Assembly (NCBI GenBank): GCA_023393755.1
Contig: JAEXCA010000166.1
Span: 1 to 20,555, forward strand
DNA: 20,555 nucleotides
Direction of reading: 5' to 3'
From: Actinomycetes bacterium
GTDB lineage: Bacteria; Actinomycetota; Actinomycetes; Propionibacteriales; Propionibacteriaceae
Within the stretch, counting starts at the first letter, position 1; every line of letters begins with the position of its first letter. The position numbers were made by a program, and so were the translations under genes. Positions 6,464 to 14,216 of the stretch are shown here, in pieces. The notes below the pieces were generated by a model, which saw nothing but the letters and a program-made list of their open reading frames with translations, ran no database searches and was not told where the DNA came from.

Positions 6464-7738
6464 ATGCGCGTCCGAATCCCCACGGGGATCACCGCAGCCG
6501 CCCTGGCCTTCGCCCTGGCAGCCTGCTCCAGCCCGCAACCGGGGACCCCTTCCCAGACTCCTGAAAGTCAGCCCCCGACCACCGCCGCCCCGGCCGAACC
6601 GGTGCAGCTGACCCTGTGGACCGGCTTCACCGGCGGCGACCGGGGCGCCTACGAGGGTCTGGTGAAGACCTTCAACGAGACCCATCCCGCCATCCAGGTG
6701 ACGATGGAGATCCAGCCGTGGGACACCATCGCCCAGAAGCTGCCCGCGGCCTGGGCCACCGGCCAGGGACCCGACCTGGCGACCCCGAACTTCGACCCGA
6801 ACATCCTGGCGGAGTACCTGCGCACCAACTCGTTGCTGGCGCTTGACCAGCTGGGCACCGGCGAGGGCCAGATCGACTCCGCCGCGCTCGCCCCGGCGAC
6901 CGTGGAGGCCTTCACCATCGACGGCAAGCTGTACGCCGTGCCGGCCAACATCGCGACCCTGCAGCTTTACTACAACAAGGGGCTGCTGCCCGAACCGCCG
7001 GCCACGGTGGACGAGTTCCGCGAACTGGCGAAGGCCACCACCAAGGACGGCGTCTACGGACTGTCGGTGGGGGAGCGGGAGACGATTCAGATGTGGCCGA
7101 TCCTGCAGTGGCTGGACGGTGCCGACGTGGTCGACGAGAACAACTGCTCGCTGCTCGACTCGCCCGAGTCGATCGCCAGCCTGACCACCTGGGCGAAGCT
7201 CGCCGTCGACGGTGTCATGCCGGTCGGCCTGACCGGCGGCGAGTCCGACTCGGTGTTCAGCGCCGGCAAGGCGGCCATGCAGCTCAACGGTCCGTGGGCC
7301 GCGCCCGGCTACGCCGAGGCCGGCATCGACCTGGGCATCGCGCCGGTCCCGGAGGGCGTCGACGGCATGGCGACCCTGGCCTCGACCGTCCCGCTGGCGA
7401 TCTCGGCCAAGACCAAGCACCCCAAGGAGGCCCAGGAGTTCCTGGCCTGGTGGGTGGGCAGGGACGCCCAGAAGCAGTTCGCGCTCGCCTCGGGCTTCCC
7501 GCCGGTGCGGACCGACCTGGGCGACGACCCGGAACTGGCCGCGAACGATGTCGTCGCCAAGTTCGCCGCCGCGCTGCCGAGCGCCCGGCTGTGGCTGTAC
7601 GGCGTCCCGAACGCGGCGAAGATCGACTCCGAGGTCTACGTCTCGCTGATCGCCGAGATCACCCGGGGCGCGGACGTGGCCACCGCCGCCAAGGCCGCCA
7701 GCGAGAAGCTCAACGCGCTTTCCGGCTGCGGCAAGTGA
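6464..7738 (+). CDS. Sugar ABC transporter substrate-binding lipoprotein
   Basis: The 424-residue protein has an N-terminal signal with lipobox LAAC (Cys21), followed by a Ser/Pro/Thr linker. The mature part fits extracellular binding family 1: VQLTLWTGFTGGDRGAYEGL, FNETHPAIQVTME, the YAVPANIATLQLYYNKGLL segment and AAMQLNGPWAAPGYAEAGID. It would be anchored to the outer face of the membrane and deliver an oligosaccharide to the two permeases. The ATG at 6464 has AAAGGAG at 6450-6456, a strong site for a high-copy component. The stop overlaps the first permease start (GTGA). Two Cys residues (NNCS and near the C-terminal GCGK) could form a disulfide. The substrate cannot be read from the sequence; the adjacent GH1-like and GH43-like enzymes suggest a plant-derived oligosaccharide. 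Confidence 0.93.
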   Translation: MRVRIPTGITAAALAFALAACSSPQPGTPSQTPESQPPTTAAPAEPVQLTLWTGFTGGDRGAYEGLVKTFNETHPAIQVTMEIQPWDTIAQKLPAAWATGQGPDLATPNFDPNILAEYLRTNSLLALDQLGTGEGQIDSAALAPATVEAFTIDGKLYAVPANIATLQLYYNKGLLPEPPATVDEFRELAKATTKDGVYGLSVGERETIQMWPILQWLDGADVVDENNCSLLDSPESIASLTTWAKLAVDGVMPVGLTGGESDSVFSAGKAAMQLNGPWAAPGYAEAGIDLGIAPVPEGVDGMATLASTVPLAISAKTKHPKEAQEFLAWWVGRDAQKQFALASGFPPVRTDLGDDPELAANDVVAKFAAALPSARLWLYGVPNAAKIDSEVYVSLIAEITRGADVATAAKAASEKLNALSGCGK

Positions 7739-8676
7739 CCCCTGCCGGATCCGCAACCCTGGGGGCGGACGGGATCACCCCCCGTCCCGCCTGCCCCCGG
7801 GCTCGCCGAGCCTGGTACCGCGACCGGGCGGCCTGGCTGTTCGCCGCCCCCAGCCTCACCATCATCGGCGTCTTCATCATCTGGCCGATCGTGCAGTCCT
7901 TCCGGTACAGCCTCTACGACTGGGTGATCGGCGCCGACGAGCAGGAGTGGGTGGGGCTCGGCAACTACGCCGCCCTGCTGACCGACGAGCTGTTCTGGAG
8001 TGCCCTGCGGGTGACCCTGGTGTTCGCGTTCGCCTCGGTCGTGCTGCAGCTCGTGCTCGGCTACGCGGCCGCCGCCGCCCTGCTGCGCGACAGCTGGCTG
8101 ACCAAGACCGTCCGGTCGATCTTCTTCTTCCCGACCATCGTCGCGCTGGCCACCATCGGCATGGTCTGGCGGTTCCTGCTCGACGCCAACATCGGGCTGG
8201 TCGCCGGCCTCACCAGCCTGCTCGGCGGTACCCCGATCGGGTGGTTGCAGGATCCGGACCTCGCCCTGCCCACCCTGATCTTCGTCAACGTCTGGAAGAA
8301 CGTCGGCTTCACCATGGTGATCCTGCTCGCCGGGCTCAAGGGCGTCCCGCAGAACCTGTACGAGGCCGCCCGGATCGACGGCGCCCGGGGCTTCCAGCTC
8401 ACCCGCCACATCACCCTGCCCAGCATCCGCCCGACCATCCTGCTGGCCGCCATCATGCTGACCATCAACTCCCTGCAGGTCTTCGACCTGGTCTACGTGA
8501 TGACCGGCGGCGGGCCGCTGAACAGCACCGACACCCTGGTCACCATGCTCTACCGGGAGGGCTTCGTGTACTTCAACCAGGGCTACGCCTCGGCCATCGC
8601 CTGGGTGCTGTTCCTGCTGATCCTGGCCGTTTCCGCCCTGCAGCTGCGGCTGATGAGGTACGACGATGTCGACTAG
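7735..8676 (+). CDS. Sugar ABC transporter permease (MalF/UgpA type)
   Basis: The 313-residue protein has about six transmembrane helices. The first begins near residue 37 (LFAAPSLTIIGVFIIWPIVQ). It carries the binding-protein-dependent permease EAA loop EAARIDGARGFQLTRHITLP, which docks onto the ATPase. The DxVYVMTGGGP motif near the C-terminus is typical of MalF-like subunits. The GTG start at 7735 overlaps the binding-protein stop. There is no clear ribosome binding site, so translation is probably coupled. A polar N-terminal extension of about 35 residues (Pro/Arg-rich) precedes the first helix. It pairs with the next gene to form the membrane channel. Confidence 0.93.
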   Translation: MTPAGSATLGADGITPRPACPRARRAWYRDRAAWLFAAPSLTIIGVFIIWPIVQSFRYSLYDWVIGADEQEWVGLGNYAALLTDELFWSALRVTLVFAFASVVLQLVLGYAAAAALLRDSWLTKTVRSIFFFPTIVALATIGMVWRFLLDANIGLVAGLTSLLGGTPIGWLQDPDLALPTLIFVNVWKNVGFTMVILLAGLKGVPQNLYEAARIDGARGFQLTRHITLPSIRPTILLAAIMLTINSLQVFDLVYVMTGGGPLNSTDTLVTMLYREGFVYFNQGYASAIAWVLFLLILAVSALQLRLMRYDDVD

Positions 8677-9484
8677 GGCCAACCGGATCGTCAGGTGGGC
8701 CGCCCTCGCCGTCGGCGTCGCGCTGGCGGTCGTCCCCTTCGTCTGGATGGTCGGCGGCAGCTTCCGCAGCGAGGCCGACCTGTACGACAACCCGGCCCGG
8801 CTGCTGCCGCTGAACTGGAGCCTGCACGGCTATCAGGCGATCTGGGACGAGCTGCCCTTCGCCCGGCTGATCCTCAACAGCTTCATCTTCGCCGGTGGCA
8901 CCACCCTGCTGTGCCTGCTGTTCGACTCGCTGTGCGCCTACGCCCTGGCCCGGATCCCGTTCCGGGGAGCCAAGGTCTGCTTCTGGCTGGTCATCCTCAC
9001 CCTGATGGTGCCCTTCCAGGTCACCCTGATCCCGGTCTTCATCCAGCTGTTCAACCTCGGCTGGCTCGACACCTACCACGGTCTGATCATCCCGCGTGCC
9101 ACCAGCGCGTTCGGCATCTTCCTGCTGCGCCAGTTCTTCATCTCGATCCCGCGCGAACTCGATGAGGCCGCCCGGATCGACGGCGCGGGGCATCTCCAGA
9201 TCTACGCCCGCGTGATCCTTCCGCTGGCCAAGCCCGCGCTGGCCACCCTGGCCGTCCTACACTTCATGAACCTCTGGAACGACCTGCTCTGGCCGCTGAT
9301 CATGACCAACTCCACCGACATGCGCACCCTGCCCGCCGGCCTCACCCTGTTCGGCGGACAGCACGTCGTCGACCATGCCGTCCTGCTCGCCGGCGCCACC
9401 ATCTCCCTGCTGCCCATCGCCGTCGCCTTCGTCCTGGCGCAGAAGTACTTCGTCGCCGGCGTGGCCACCACCGGGCTGAAATGA
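8666..9484 (+). CDS. Sugar ABC transporter permease (MalG/UgpE type)
   Basis: The 272-residue protein has about six helices and the EAA loop DEAARIDGAGHLQIYARVIL. Typical MalG-class features include FVWMVGGSFRSEADLY near the start, LTLMVPFQVTLIPVFIQLF in the middle and NLWNDLLWPL after the EAA loop. Its start overlaps the end of the first permease by 11 bases, and its stop overlaps the ATG of the glycosidase gene, showing a tightly coupled operon. No ATP-binding subunit follows, so the complex probably uses a shared ATPase of MsiK type encoded elsewhere, as is common in actinomycetes. Confidence 0.93.
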   Translation: MSTRANRIVRWAALAVGVALAVVPFVWMVGGSFRSEADLYDNPARLLPLNWSLHGYQAIWDELPFARLILNSFIFAGGTTLLCLLFDSLCAYALARIPFRGAKVCFWLVILTLMVPFQVTLIPVFIQLFNLGWLDTYHGLIIPRATSAFGIFLLRQFFISIPRELDEAARIDGAGHLQIYARVILPLAKPALATLAVLHFMNLWNDLLWPLIMTNSTDMRTLPAGLTLFGGQHVVDHAVLLAGATISLLPIAVAFVLAQKYFVAGVATTGLK

Positions 9485-10806
9485 CCCCCGCCATGTACCC
9501 CCCCGACCACGACCTGGTCCTCGGCCTGGGCATCGAGGACACCTGCGTCTACCCTCCCGACCAGGCTCGCCCGCCGCTGGACGAGCACGACCTCACCGAC
9601 CACAACCGGAACTGGGCGGCCGATCTCCGCCTGGCCGCTGAGCTGGGCGCCACCACGCTGCGGTACGGCGCCAGCTGGCCCCTGGCGCATCCCGCGCCCG
9701 GACGCTTCGACTGGGGCCAGCTCGACCGGGTGATCGAACGCTCCGAGGAACTCGGCCTGCAGCTGATCATCGACCTGGTCCACTACGGCACCCCGACCTG
9801 GCTCGCCGGCGCCTTCGCCGACCCCGGCTACCCCGCCGCGATCGAGGAGTTCGCGGCCGCGCTGCTGACCAGGTACCGGGGATGGCTGCACGGCCTGACG
9901 CCGCTCAACGAGCCGCTGACCACCGCCTCGTTCTGCGGTCTGCGCGGGGTGTGGCCGCCCTACCTCACCGGCTGGGAGGGCTGGACGCGGGTGGTCGTCC
10001 CGATGGCCACCGGGATCGCCCGCACCACGGCGGTGGCCCGCGAACTGGCGCCGACGGTGACCGTCGTCCACGTCGAGGCCTCGACCCTGGTCACCGCCGC
10101 CGCTGCCGAGCTCGAGGACCACGCCCGCCTTCTCACCCGGCTCGGCTGGCTGCCCACCGACCTGGCACTGGGCCGGGTGACGCCGCAACACCCGATGCAC
10201 CCCTGGCTGCTCCGGCAGGGAACCCGGCCGTCCGACCTCGACTGGCTGGTCGAACACGCCGCCGAGCCGGACGTGATCGGGGTGAACTACTACCCGAACC
10301 TCACCCCCCGCCAGGTGGTGGCCGGCCCGGACGGCCCCACCCAGCTCGCCCACAACCGCTGGGACGAGGGCCTCGCCGATGCCCTGCGGGGGTTCGCCGG
10401 CCGCTACCGGCTCCCGCTGGCGATCACCGAGACCAGCATCGAGGGGGAGGACGATCTCCGCCGCCGATGGCTGCTCGACTCGCTGAGGACGTGCCGACGC
10501 CTGCGCGCGGAGGGGATGGACCTGCGGGGCTACACCTGGTGGCCCCTGTTCGACTTCATCGACTGGTCCTGGGCCTCGGGCGGGGCGAACGTCGAGGAGT
10601 TCGCGGTGGCGACGGTGGACACCGACGGGACCGCGGTCATCGCCGCGGCCGAACCCCTGGGCGTCCCGGAGCAGGGCCGGACGCCGTTCCTGCGTCGGAT
10701 GGGCCTGGTCCAGCTCAACGAGACCGGGGACGGCGCGCTGCAGCGTGCGCCGATCGGCGCCGCCAGGCTGTTCGCCGACGCCGCCCGGGCATGGGCGGAG
10801 CCGTGA
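9481..10806 (+). CDS. Clan GH-A glycosidase, GH1-like (beta-glycosidase)
   Basis: The 441-residue protein shows the two catalytic Glu positions of a retaining clan GH-A enzyme: N143-E144 in LTPLNEPL (acid/base, like TxNEP of GH1) and E317 in LAITETS (nucleophile). Supporting motifs are DLVHYGTPTWL, VIGVNYYPN and GYTWWPLFDFIDWSW, the last corresponding to the GYxxWSLxDNFEW stretch of GH1. The classical GH1 N-terminus (WGxATxxYQxEG) is absent and replaced by LGLGIEDTCV, so it belongs to a divergent branch. There is no signal peptide, so it acts in the cytoplasm on the imported sugar. The ATG overlaps the permease stop (ATGA); ATG 9493 is an alternative start. Substrate unknown. Confidence 0.85.
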   Translation: MTPAMYPPDHDLVLGLGIEDTCVYPPDQARPPLDEHDLTDHNRNWAADLRLAAELGATTLRYGASWPLAHPAPGRFDWGQLDRVIERSEELGLQLIIDLVHYGTPTWLAGAFADPGYPAAIEEFAAALLTRYRGWLHGLTPLNEPLTTASFCGLRGVWPPYLTGWEGWTRVVVPMATGIARTTAVARELAPTVTVVHVEASTLVTAAAAELEDHARLLTRLGWLPTDLALGRVTPQHPMHPWLLRQGTRPSDLDWLVEHAAEPDVIGVNYYPNLTPRQVVAGPDGPTQLAHNRWDEGLADALRGFAGRYRLPLAITETSIEGEDDLRRRWLLDSLRTCRRLRAEGMDLRGYTWWPLFDFIDWSWASGGANVEEFAVATVDTDGTAVIAAAEPLGVPEQGRTPFLRRMGLVQLNETGDGALQRAPIGAARLFADAARAWAEP

Positions 10807-11789
10807 CCGCGCTGTGGCCCGGCTACTTCGCCGACCCCTTCGTGCTGCGGTTGCCCGGGGGCGGCTACGTCGCGTACGGCTCCGGCCCACCGGCGAAGGG
10901 GGCGGCCAGCGGCTCCCGCGTCTTCGAATGCCTGACCTCGCCCGACCTGATCCATTGGGAAAGCGCCGGTCAGGTGCTGAACCGGCTGCCACCCGCCGCC
11001 GGCGACGAGTACTGGGCACCGGAGGTCGCCCACCGCGACGGCGCCTGGTGGCTGTACTACTCCGTCGGCCACGGGATCGAGGGGCACCACCTCCGGGTCG
11101 CCCGGGCTGACCGTCCCACCGGCCCCTTCACCGACACCGGCGTCAACCTCACCCCCGGCGAGACGTTCGCCATCGACGCCCACCCGTTCCGGGCCGCCGC
11201 CGGACGCGGGTCCCTGTACTTCGCCCGCGACGTCCTCGACCACGGTAGGCCCGGCACCCATCTCGCCGTGGCTCCACTGGACGAACCCACCCGGCTGGGT
11301 GCGACCATCCCGGCGCTGCAACCCGATGCCGACTGGCAGCTCTACCAACGCGACCGCAGCATGTACGGCCGACGGTTCGACTGGCACACCCTCGAGGGGC
11401 CCGCGGTCGTCCGGCGCCACGGCCGCTACTGGATGACCTACTCCGGTGGCGCCTGGACCGGGGCCGGCTACGCGGTCTCCTGGGCCACCGCCGACCATCC
11501 GCTCGGCCCGTGGATCCACGCGCCGGCCGGCAGCCCGCCGCTACTGGCCACCGGGGGAGCGCTGATCGGGCCCGGCCACAACTCGTTGACGCTCTCGCCG
11601 ACCGGGCATGATCTGATCGCGTTCCACTCCTGGGACGCGACCCACACCAACCGGCTGCTGCGCCTCGCCCGGATCAGCTTCGGGGCGGATCGTCCCCGGG
11701 TGCTGGAACCATGGGGGAGCGGGCGTCAGGAAGGGACTGGGGAAGAATGGCTCCCCCGCCTGGACTCGAACCAGGAACCTGCGGATTAA
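10803..11789 (+). CDS. GH43-like five-bladed beta-propeller glycosidase; 3' end overlaps tRNA-Asn
   Basis: The 328-residue protein has the spaced acidic residues of GH43: D11 in YFADPFVLR (base), D125 in FAIDAHPF (pKa modulator) and E198 in TLEGPAVVRR (acid). W71-A-P-E74, the Trp/Tyr-rich blade strands (AWWLYYS, RYWMTYSGG) and the GPGHNSL motif with the usual metal-linked His259 are also present. No signal peptide is seen, so it is cytoplasmic. GH43 enzymes usually remove arabinose or xylose units, but specificity cannot be assigned. The GTG start overlaps the upstream stop (GTGA). The last 13 or so residues (ending LPRLDSNQEPAD) are encoded antisense to tRNA-Asn, so the natural C-terminus may have been replaced when this end was joined to the tRNA. 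Confidence 0.85.
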   Translation: MTALWPGYFADPFVLRLPGGGYVAYGSGPPAKGAASGSRVFECLTSPDLIHWESAGQVLNRLPPAAGDEYWAPEVAHRDGAWWLYYSVGHGIEGHHLRVARADRPTGPFTDTGVNLTPGETFAIDAHPFRAAAGRGSLYFARDVLDHGRPGTHLAVAPLDEPTRLGATIPALQPDADWQLYQRDRSMYGRRFDWHTLEGPAVVRRHGRYWMTYSGGAWTGAGYAVSWATADHPLGPWIHAPAGSPPLLATGGALIGPGHNSLTLSPTGHDLIAFHSWDATHTNRLLRLARISFGADRPRVLEPWGSGRQEGTGEEWLPRLDSNQEPAD

Positions 11790-11823
11790 CAGTCCGACGC
11801 TCTGCCAATTGAGCTACAGGGGA
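11748..11823 (-). tRNA. tRNA-Asn (GTT) with encoded CCA
   Basis: On the minus strand the sequence folds as a standard tRNA. It has a 7-bp acceptor stem (TCCCCTG pairing with CGGGGGA, including one T-G pair), discriminator G and encoded CCA at 11750-11748. The D-stem is GCTC/GAGC, the anticodon loop is CTGTTAA with anticodon GTT, and the T-arm is CCTGG-TTCGAGT-CCAGG. The top of the anticodon stem has one mismatch (T-C). It lies 27 bp downstream of a same-strand hypothetical gene. The convergent GH43 gene ends inside it. Confidence 0.97.
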
Positions 11824-11850
11824 TTGCGCGGCGCTACGTTACCAGCAACC

Positions 11851-12360
11851 TCAGGCCAACCCGAAATCGGCCTCGGCCGCCGCCAACTCCTGGTCGATCC
11901 GGGCCTGGGTGGCCGGGTTCCGGGGATCGACGCCGGGGCCCGGGAGCGCCTGCCAGGCCGTCTCGTCGACGCCGGGCTCGAGGTTGCGGCGCAGCGCCAG
12001 GGTGACGTATTGGCCCGGTTCCAGCTCGACCCGGCGGCTGATCACCACCGAGGCGCTGACCCGCTCGTTGAACAGGTCGGCGAACCGGCCTCCGCCCTCC
12101 AGGACGGCCTCGTGCGCGACCCCGTCCGCGTCCAGCCAGGTCAGCCGGCCGCCCTGACTGTCCCACTGCCCGGTGGCCACCCGGTGCCAGGGGAAGGATC
12201 GCCAGGACTCCCCGTCGCCCAGCAGCATCGCGCCGCTCAGGCCCACCACCCAGCCGTCGGCGGTGGGTGCCCAGGCCAGGATGGCGGGACGGCGGCCGAG
12301 GAAGGCGGCCAGGGAGGCGAGAACGCGGCGATCCAGCCGGCTACCGGTGAAGCGGGACAT
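11851..12360 (-). CDS. Conserved hypothetical protein (about 169 residues)
   Basis: The product is soluble, has no signal peptide or membrane helix, and is acidic toward the C-terminus. The middle alternates strands with Gly turns (LAWAPTADGWVVGLSGAMLL, then RLTWLDADGVAHEAVLEGG). The C-terminal third is helical (NPATQARIDQELAAAEADFG), compatible with a small beta-barrel or PH-like fold plus a helix, though I do not recognise the family. The start lies ten bases after the stop of the cytidylate kinase-like gene, with GGAG immediately before the ATG, so the two are probably one operon leading toward tRNA-Asn. Confidence 0.7.
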   Translation of the reverse strand: MSRFTGSRLDRRVLASLAAFLGRRPAILAWAPTADGWVVGLSGAMLLGDGESWRSFPWHRVATGQWDSQGGRLTWLDADGVAHEAVLEGGGRFADLFNERVSASVVISRRVELEPGQYVTLALRRNLEPGVDETAWQALPGPGVDPRNPATQARIDQELAAAEADFGLA

Positions 12361-12369
12361 CTCCGGCTG

Positions 12370-13002
12370 CTACGCCTTGACCCCCATCACCTCGTCGATG
12401 GTCTGGGCCAGGACGGGGTGCACGGTCAGCGCGGAGCCCTCGGCGCGGGCGGGCAGCGCGTGCAGCGCCGCCAGGATCTGCTCGATCGCCTGCTCGTCGG
12501 TGATCTCGCCGGTGTCGACCACCAGGTCGTAGTTCTCGTGCTTGGACCAGTTGGCGCCGTAGTAGCGCCGGGTGAACTTGCGCCGCAGCTTGTCGTCGGC
12601 CTTCACCCGCTCCTCGGCGGTCTCCAGGTCGGTGCCGTCGCGCTTGGCGATCCGCGCCACCCGCGCCTCCAGCGGTGCCTCCACGAAGACGTTCAGCACG
12701 TCCGGGACCCCCTTGAGGACGGCGAACGCGCCGCGTCCGAGGATCACCACGTTGCTGCGCGCCGCGATCGCGGCGATGGTCTCGTTCATCATCTCGATGG
12801 TGAGCGCCGCGTTGTCGCTGAACAGGTCACCCAGGGACGGCAGTTCGTTGTACAGGTCGTTCAGCCGGACCAGGCCGTACTGCCGGATCACCCGATTGAT
12901 CGTGGACTTGTCCGCGAACTCCCAGCCGAGTTCCTTGGCCAGCCCGCGCGCGATCCGCGCGCCGCGGCTGCCTGCCTGACGCGAAATGGTGATGACTGCC
13001 AT
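12370..13002 (-). CDS. Cytidylate kinase-like family protein
   Basis: The 210-residue protein begins MAVITISRQAGSRGARIARG, a variant P-loop typical of the cytidylate kinase-like family (Cytidylate_kin2). LGWEFADKSTINRVI follows, with VVILGRGAFAVL in the middle and the basic lid-like segment EERVKADDKLRRKFTRRYYG. Members are related to CMP kinase but differ from housekeeping Cmk, and their substrate is often unproven, so I leave the gene unnamed. The ATG has AGGA seven bases upstream. A TAAAAT -10-like hexamer about 50 bases upstream (13053-13058) could be its promoter. It forms a short operon with the hypothetical gene that starts ten bases after its stop. Confidence 0.88.
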   Translation of the reverse strand: MAVITISRQAGSRGARIARGLAKELGWEFADKSTINRVIRQYGLVRLNDLYNELPSLGDLFSDNAALTIEMMNETIAAIAARSNVVILGRGAFAVLKGVPDVLNVFVEAPLEARVARIAKRDGTDLETAEERVKADDKLRRKFTRRYYGANWSKHENYDLVVDTGEITDEQAIEQILAALHALPARAEGSALTVHPVLAQTIDEVMGVKA

Positions 13003-13052
13003 GAGGTGTCCTGTCTGTGGGGAGCGGTCGCCGCTGCCGAGGGCGGTCTTTG

Positions 13053-13058
13053 ATTTTA
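13053..13058 (-). promoter_or_regulatory. Possible -10 element of the cytidylate kinase-like gene
   Basis: Minus-strand TAAAAT matches five of six bases of the consensus -10 in an otherwise GC-rich gap and lies about 50 bases before the start codon. No convincing -35 is seen 16-18 bases upstream. Confidence 0.35.
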
Positions 13059-13110
13059 CCGTGCCCGCTGCGGGGTTGGGGAGGTGGCAGTTCCCGGCCG
13101 GACAGCCCGG

Positions 13111-14079
13111 CTAGAGGCGGGAGTTCGGGGTGGGGGAGCCCGGCCCCCCGGAGGGCGATTCCGACCCACCCGGCGACGGCGCGCCCGACTGGCTCGACTC
13201 CCCGGGCGAGGGCGACGGCGGGGGGGCCGAGTCCGATCCGGACGGGGACGGCGAACCGGAACTCGGCGACGGCGAACCCGAGCCTGAGGACGACTGGCTG
13301 GGCGACGGGGATCCGCTCGACGGTGACGGCGAACCGCTGCTGGGGGGCGGGGACCCGCTCGACGGTGGCGGAGAGCCGCTGCTCGGCGGCGGCGAACCGG
13401 TCGGCGGCACCGGTGGCGGCGGCGAGGTCTGCGGCGCCTGCTGGAAGATCAGGATGGCGATCAGGACGGCCAGTGCGGCCAGCAGCATCATCAGCAGCCA
13501 GGAGACCAGGATACTGAGCCAGCCGGCGCGATCGTGCCGGCCCGGCCACGGCAGCGGCCACAGCCGGGCGACCCCGGGGCGGGTGTGGTCGATCCAGTGC
13601 AGCCGGTAGGCCGGCCCGCTCGGCGTCCCCTGCAGGGGTAGCCGGGAGAGCTCCACCGCCGCCAGGATCCGATCGGCCTCCGCCAGCGCCGCGGGGCTGC
13701 CGTCGTAGGCCAGCGCCACCCAGGGTGCCAGCGGCGGATCGTCCGGGCCGACCGGGTCGTCCGCTTCCTCCCGGCTGCGGTGGCCCAGCCTGCCACCGGA
13801 CTGCCCGCGTCCACCCCGGGCGATGACGGTGTCGATGTGCAGCTTGTCGACCTCGCCCGCCAGCCGGTCCCGGGCGGCCGGTTCGGCGGCGGCGCCCTCG
13901 GAGAGCAGGATGAGCATCACCGAGGTCGACTGGTCGTCATGGGCGACGTAGGTCACCCCGGACGGCGCGGCGGTCAGCCGGGCGTCCAGCCAGAAGTCGC
14001 CGACCTTCGGCGGATCGTCCCGCCACAGCGGTGAGAGCCGCGGCAGGTCACCATCCGCGGGCGGCTGTGGCGTCGTCAT
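13111..14079 (-). CDS. Single-pass membrane protein with kinase-N-lobe-like domain and Pro/Ser-rich tail
   Basis: The 322-residue protein has a cytosolic N-terminal region (1-186), one hydrophobic helix (about 187-212, WLLMMLLAALAVLIAILIF) and a 110-residue external tail of Pro, Ser and Gly. The tail includes near-perfect seven-residue repeats (PPPSSGS and variants). Residues 26-80 align by eye with a Ser/Thr kinase N-lobe: VGDFWLDARL, then APSGVTYVAHD like GxxGxVYxAxD, then a segment where VAIK is expected but no Lys is present (SVMLILL), and a DRLAGEV helix. A hinge-like ALAYDGS follows at 122-128. HRD and DFG motifs are absent, so it would be a truncated pseudokinase. The kinase link is inference. 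It is divergent from the MoxR operon and may work with it. Confidence 0.75.
   Translation of the reverse strand: MTTPQPPADGDLPRLSPLWRDDPPKVGDFWLDARLTAAPSGVTYVAHDDQSTSVMLILLSEGAAAEPAARDRLAGEVDKLHIDTVIARGGRGQSGGRLGHRSREEADDPVGPDDPPLAPWVALAYDGSPAALAEADRILAAVELSRLPLQGTPSGPAYRLHWIDHTRPGVARLWPLPWPGRHDRAGWLSILVSWLLMMLLAALAVLIAILIFQQAPQTSPPPPVPPTGSPPPSSGSPPPSSGSPPPSSGSPSPSSGSPSPSQSSSGSGSPSPSSGSPSPSGSDSAPPPSPSPGESSQSGAPSPGGSESPSGGPGSPTPNSRL
13298..13402. repeat. Five 21-bp in-frame tandem units in the Pro/Ser tail
   Basis: Five imperfect 21-bp units starting at 13298, 13319, 13340, 13361 and 13382 encode the PPPSSGS/PSPSSGS repeats on the minus strand. Unit length is a multiple of three, so gain or loss of copies keeps the frame. 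This is a likely site of length variation between strains. Confidence 0.8.
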
Positions 14080-14216
14080 CGGTTCCCATCGTGGAGCGGG
14101 CGGGTCTTTCCTACCCCGCCCATTGTGCCAGCCCTAAAACCGCAACGAGCCGGGGTGGAACCGGACGGTATCGTGGTCGCTGCACGTCACAGACCTCTGA
14201 TCACACCAGGAGCGCA

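Noticed and set aside
6293..7756. Long minus-strand frame of 487 codons opposite the binding-protein gene
   Set aside because: It is antisense to a clear lipoprotein gene, Gly/Arg/Val-rich and without motifs; a high-GC shadow frame.
9202..11019. 605-codon minus-strand frame opposite the GH1-like gene
   Set aside because: It has the composition of a GC-rich shadow frame and crosses three genes with strong catalytic motifs on the other strand.
1..11747. Direct repeat of the tRNA-Asn 3' end marking the other edge of an island
   Set aside because: Scanning the left part by eye found no second copy and no integrase next to the tRNA, so no att site is annotated.
13298..13402. Regularly spaced repeat that might suggest a CRISPR array
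   Set aside because: Units are contiguous 21-mers without spacers and encode a Pro/Ser repeat in frame.
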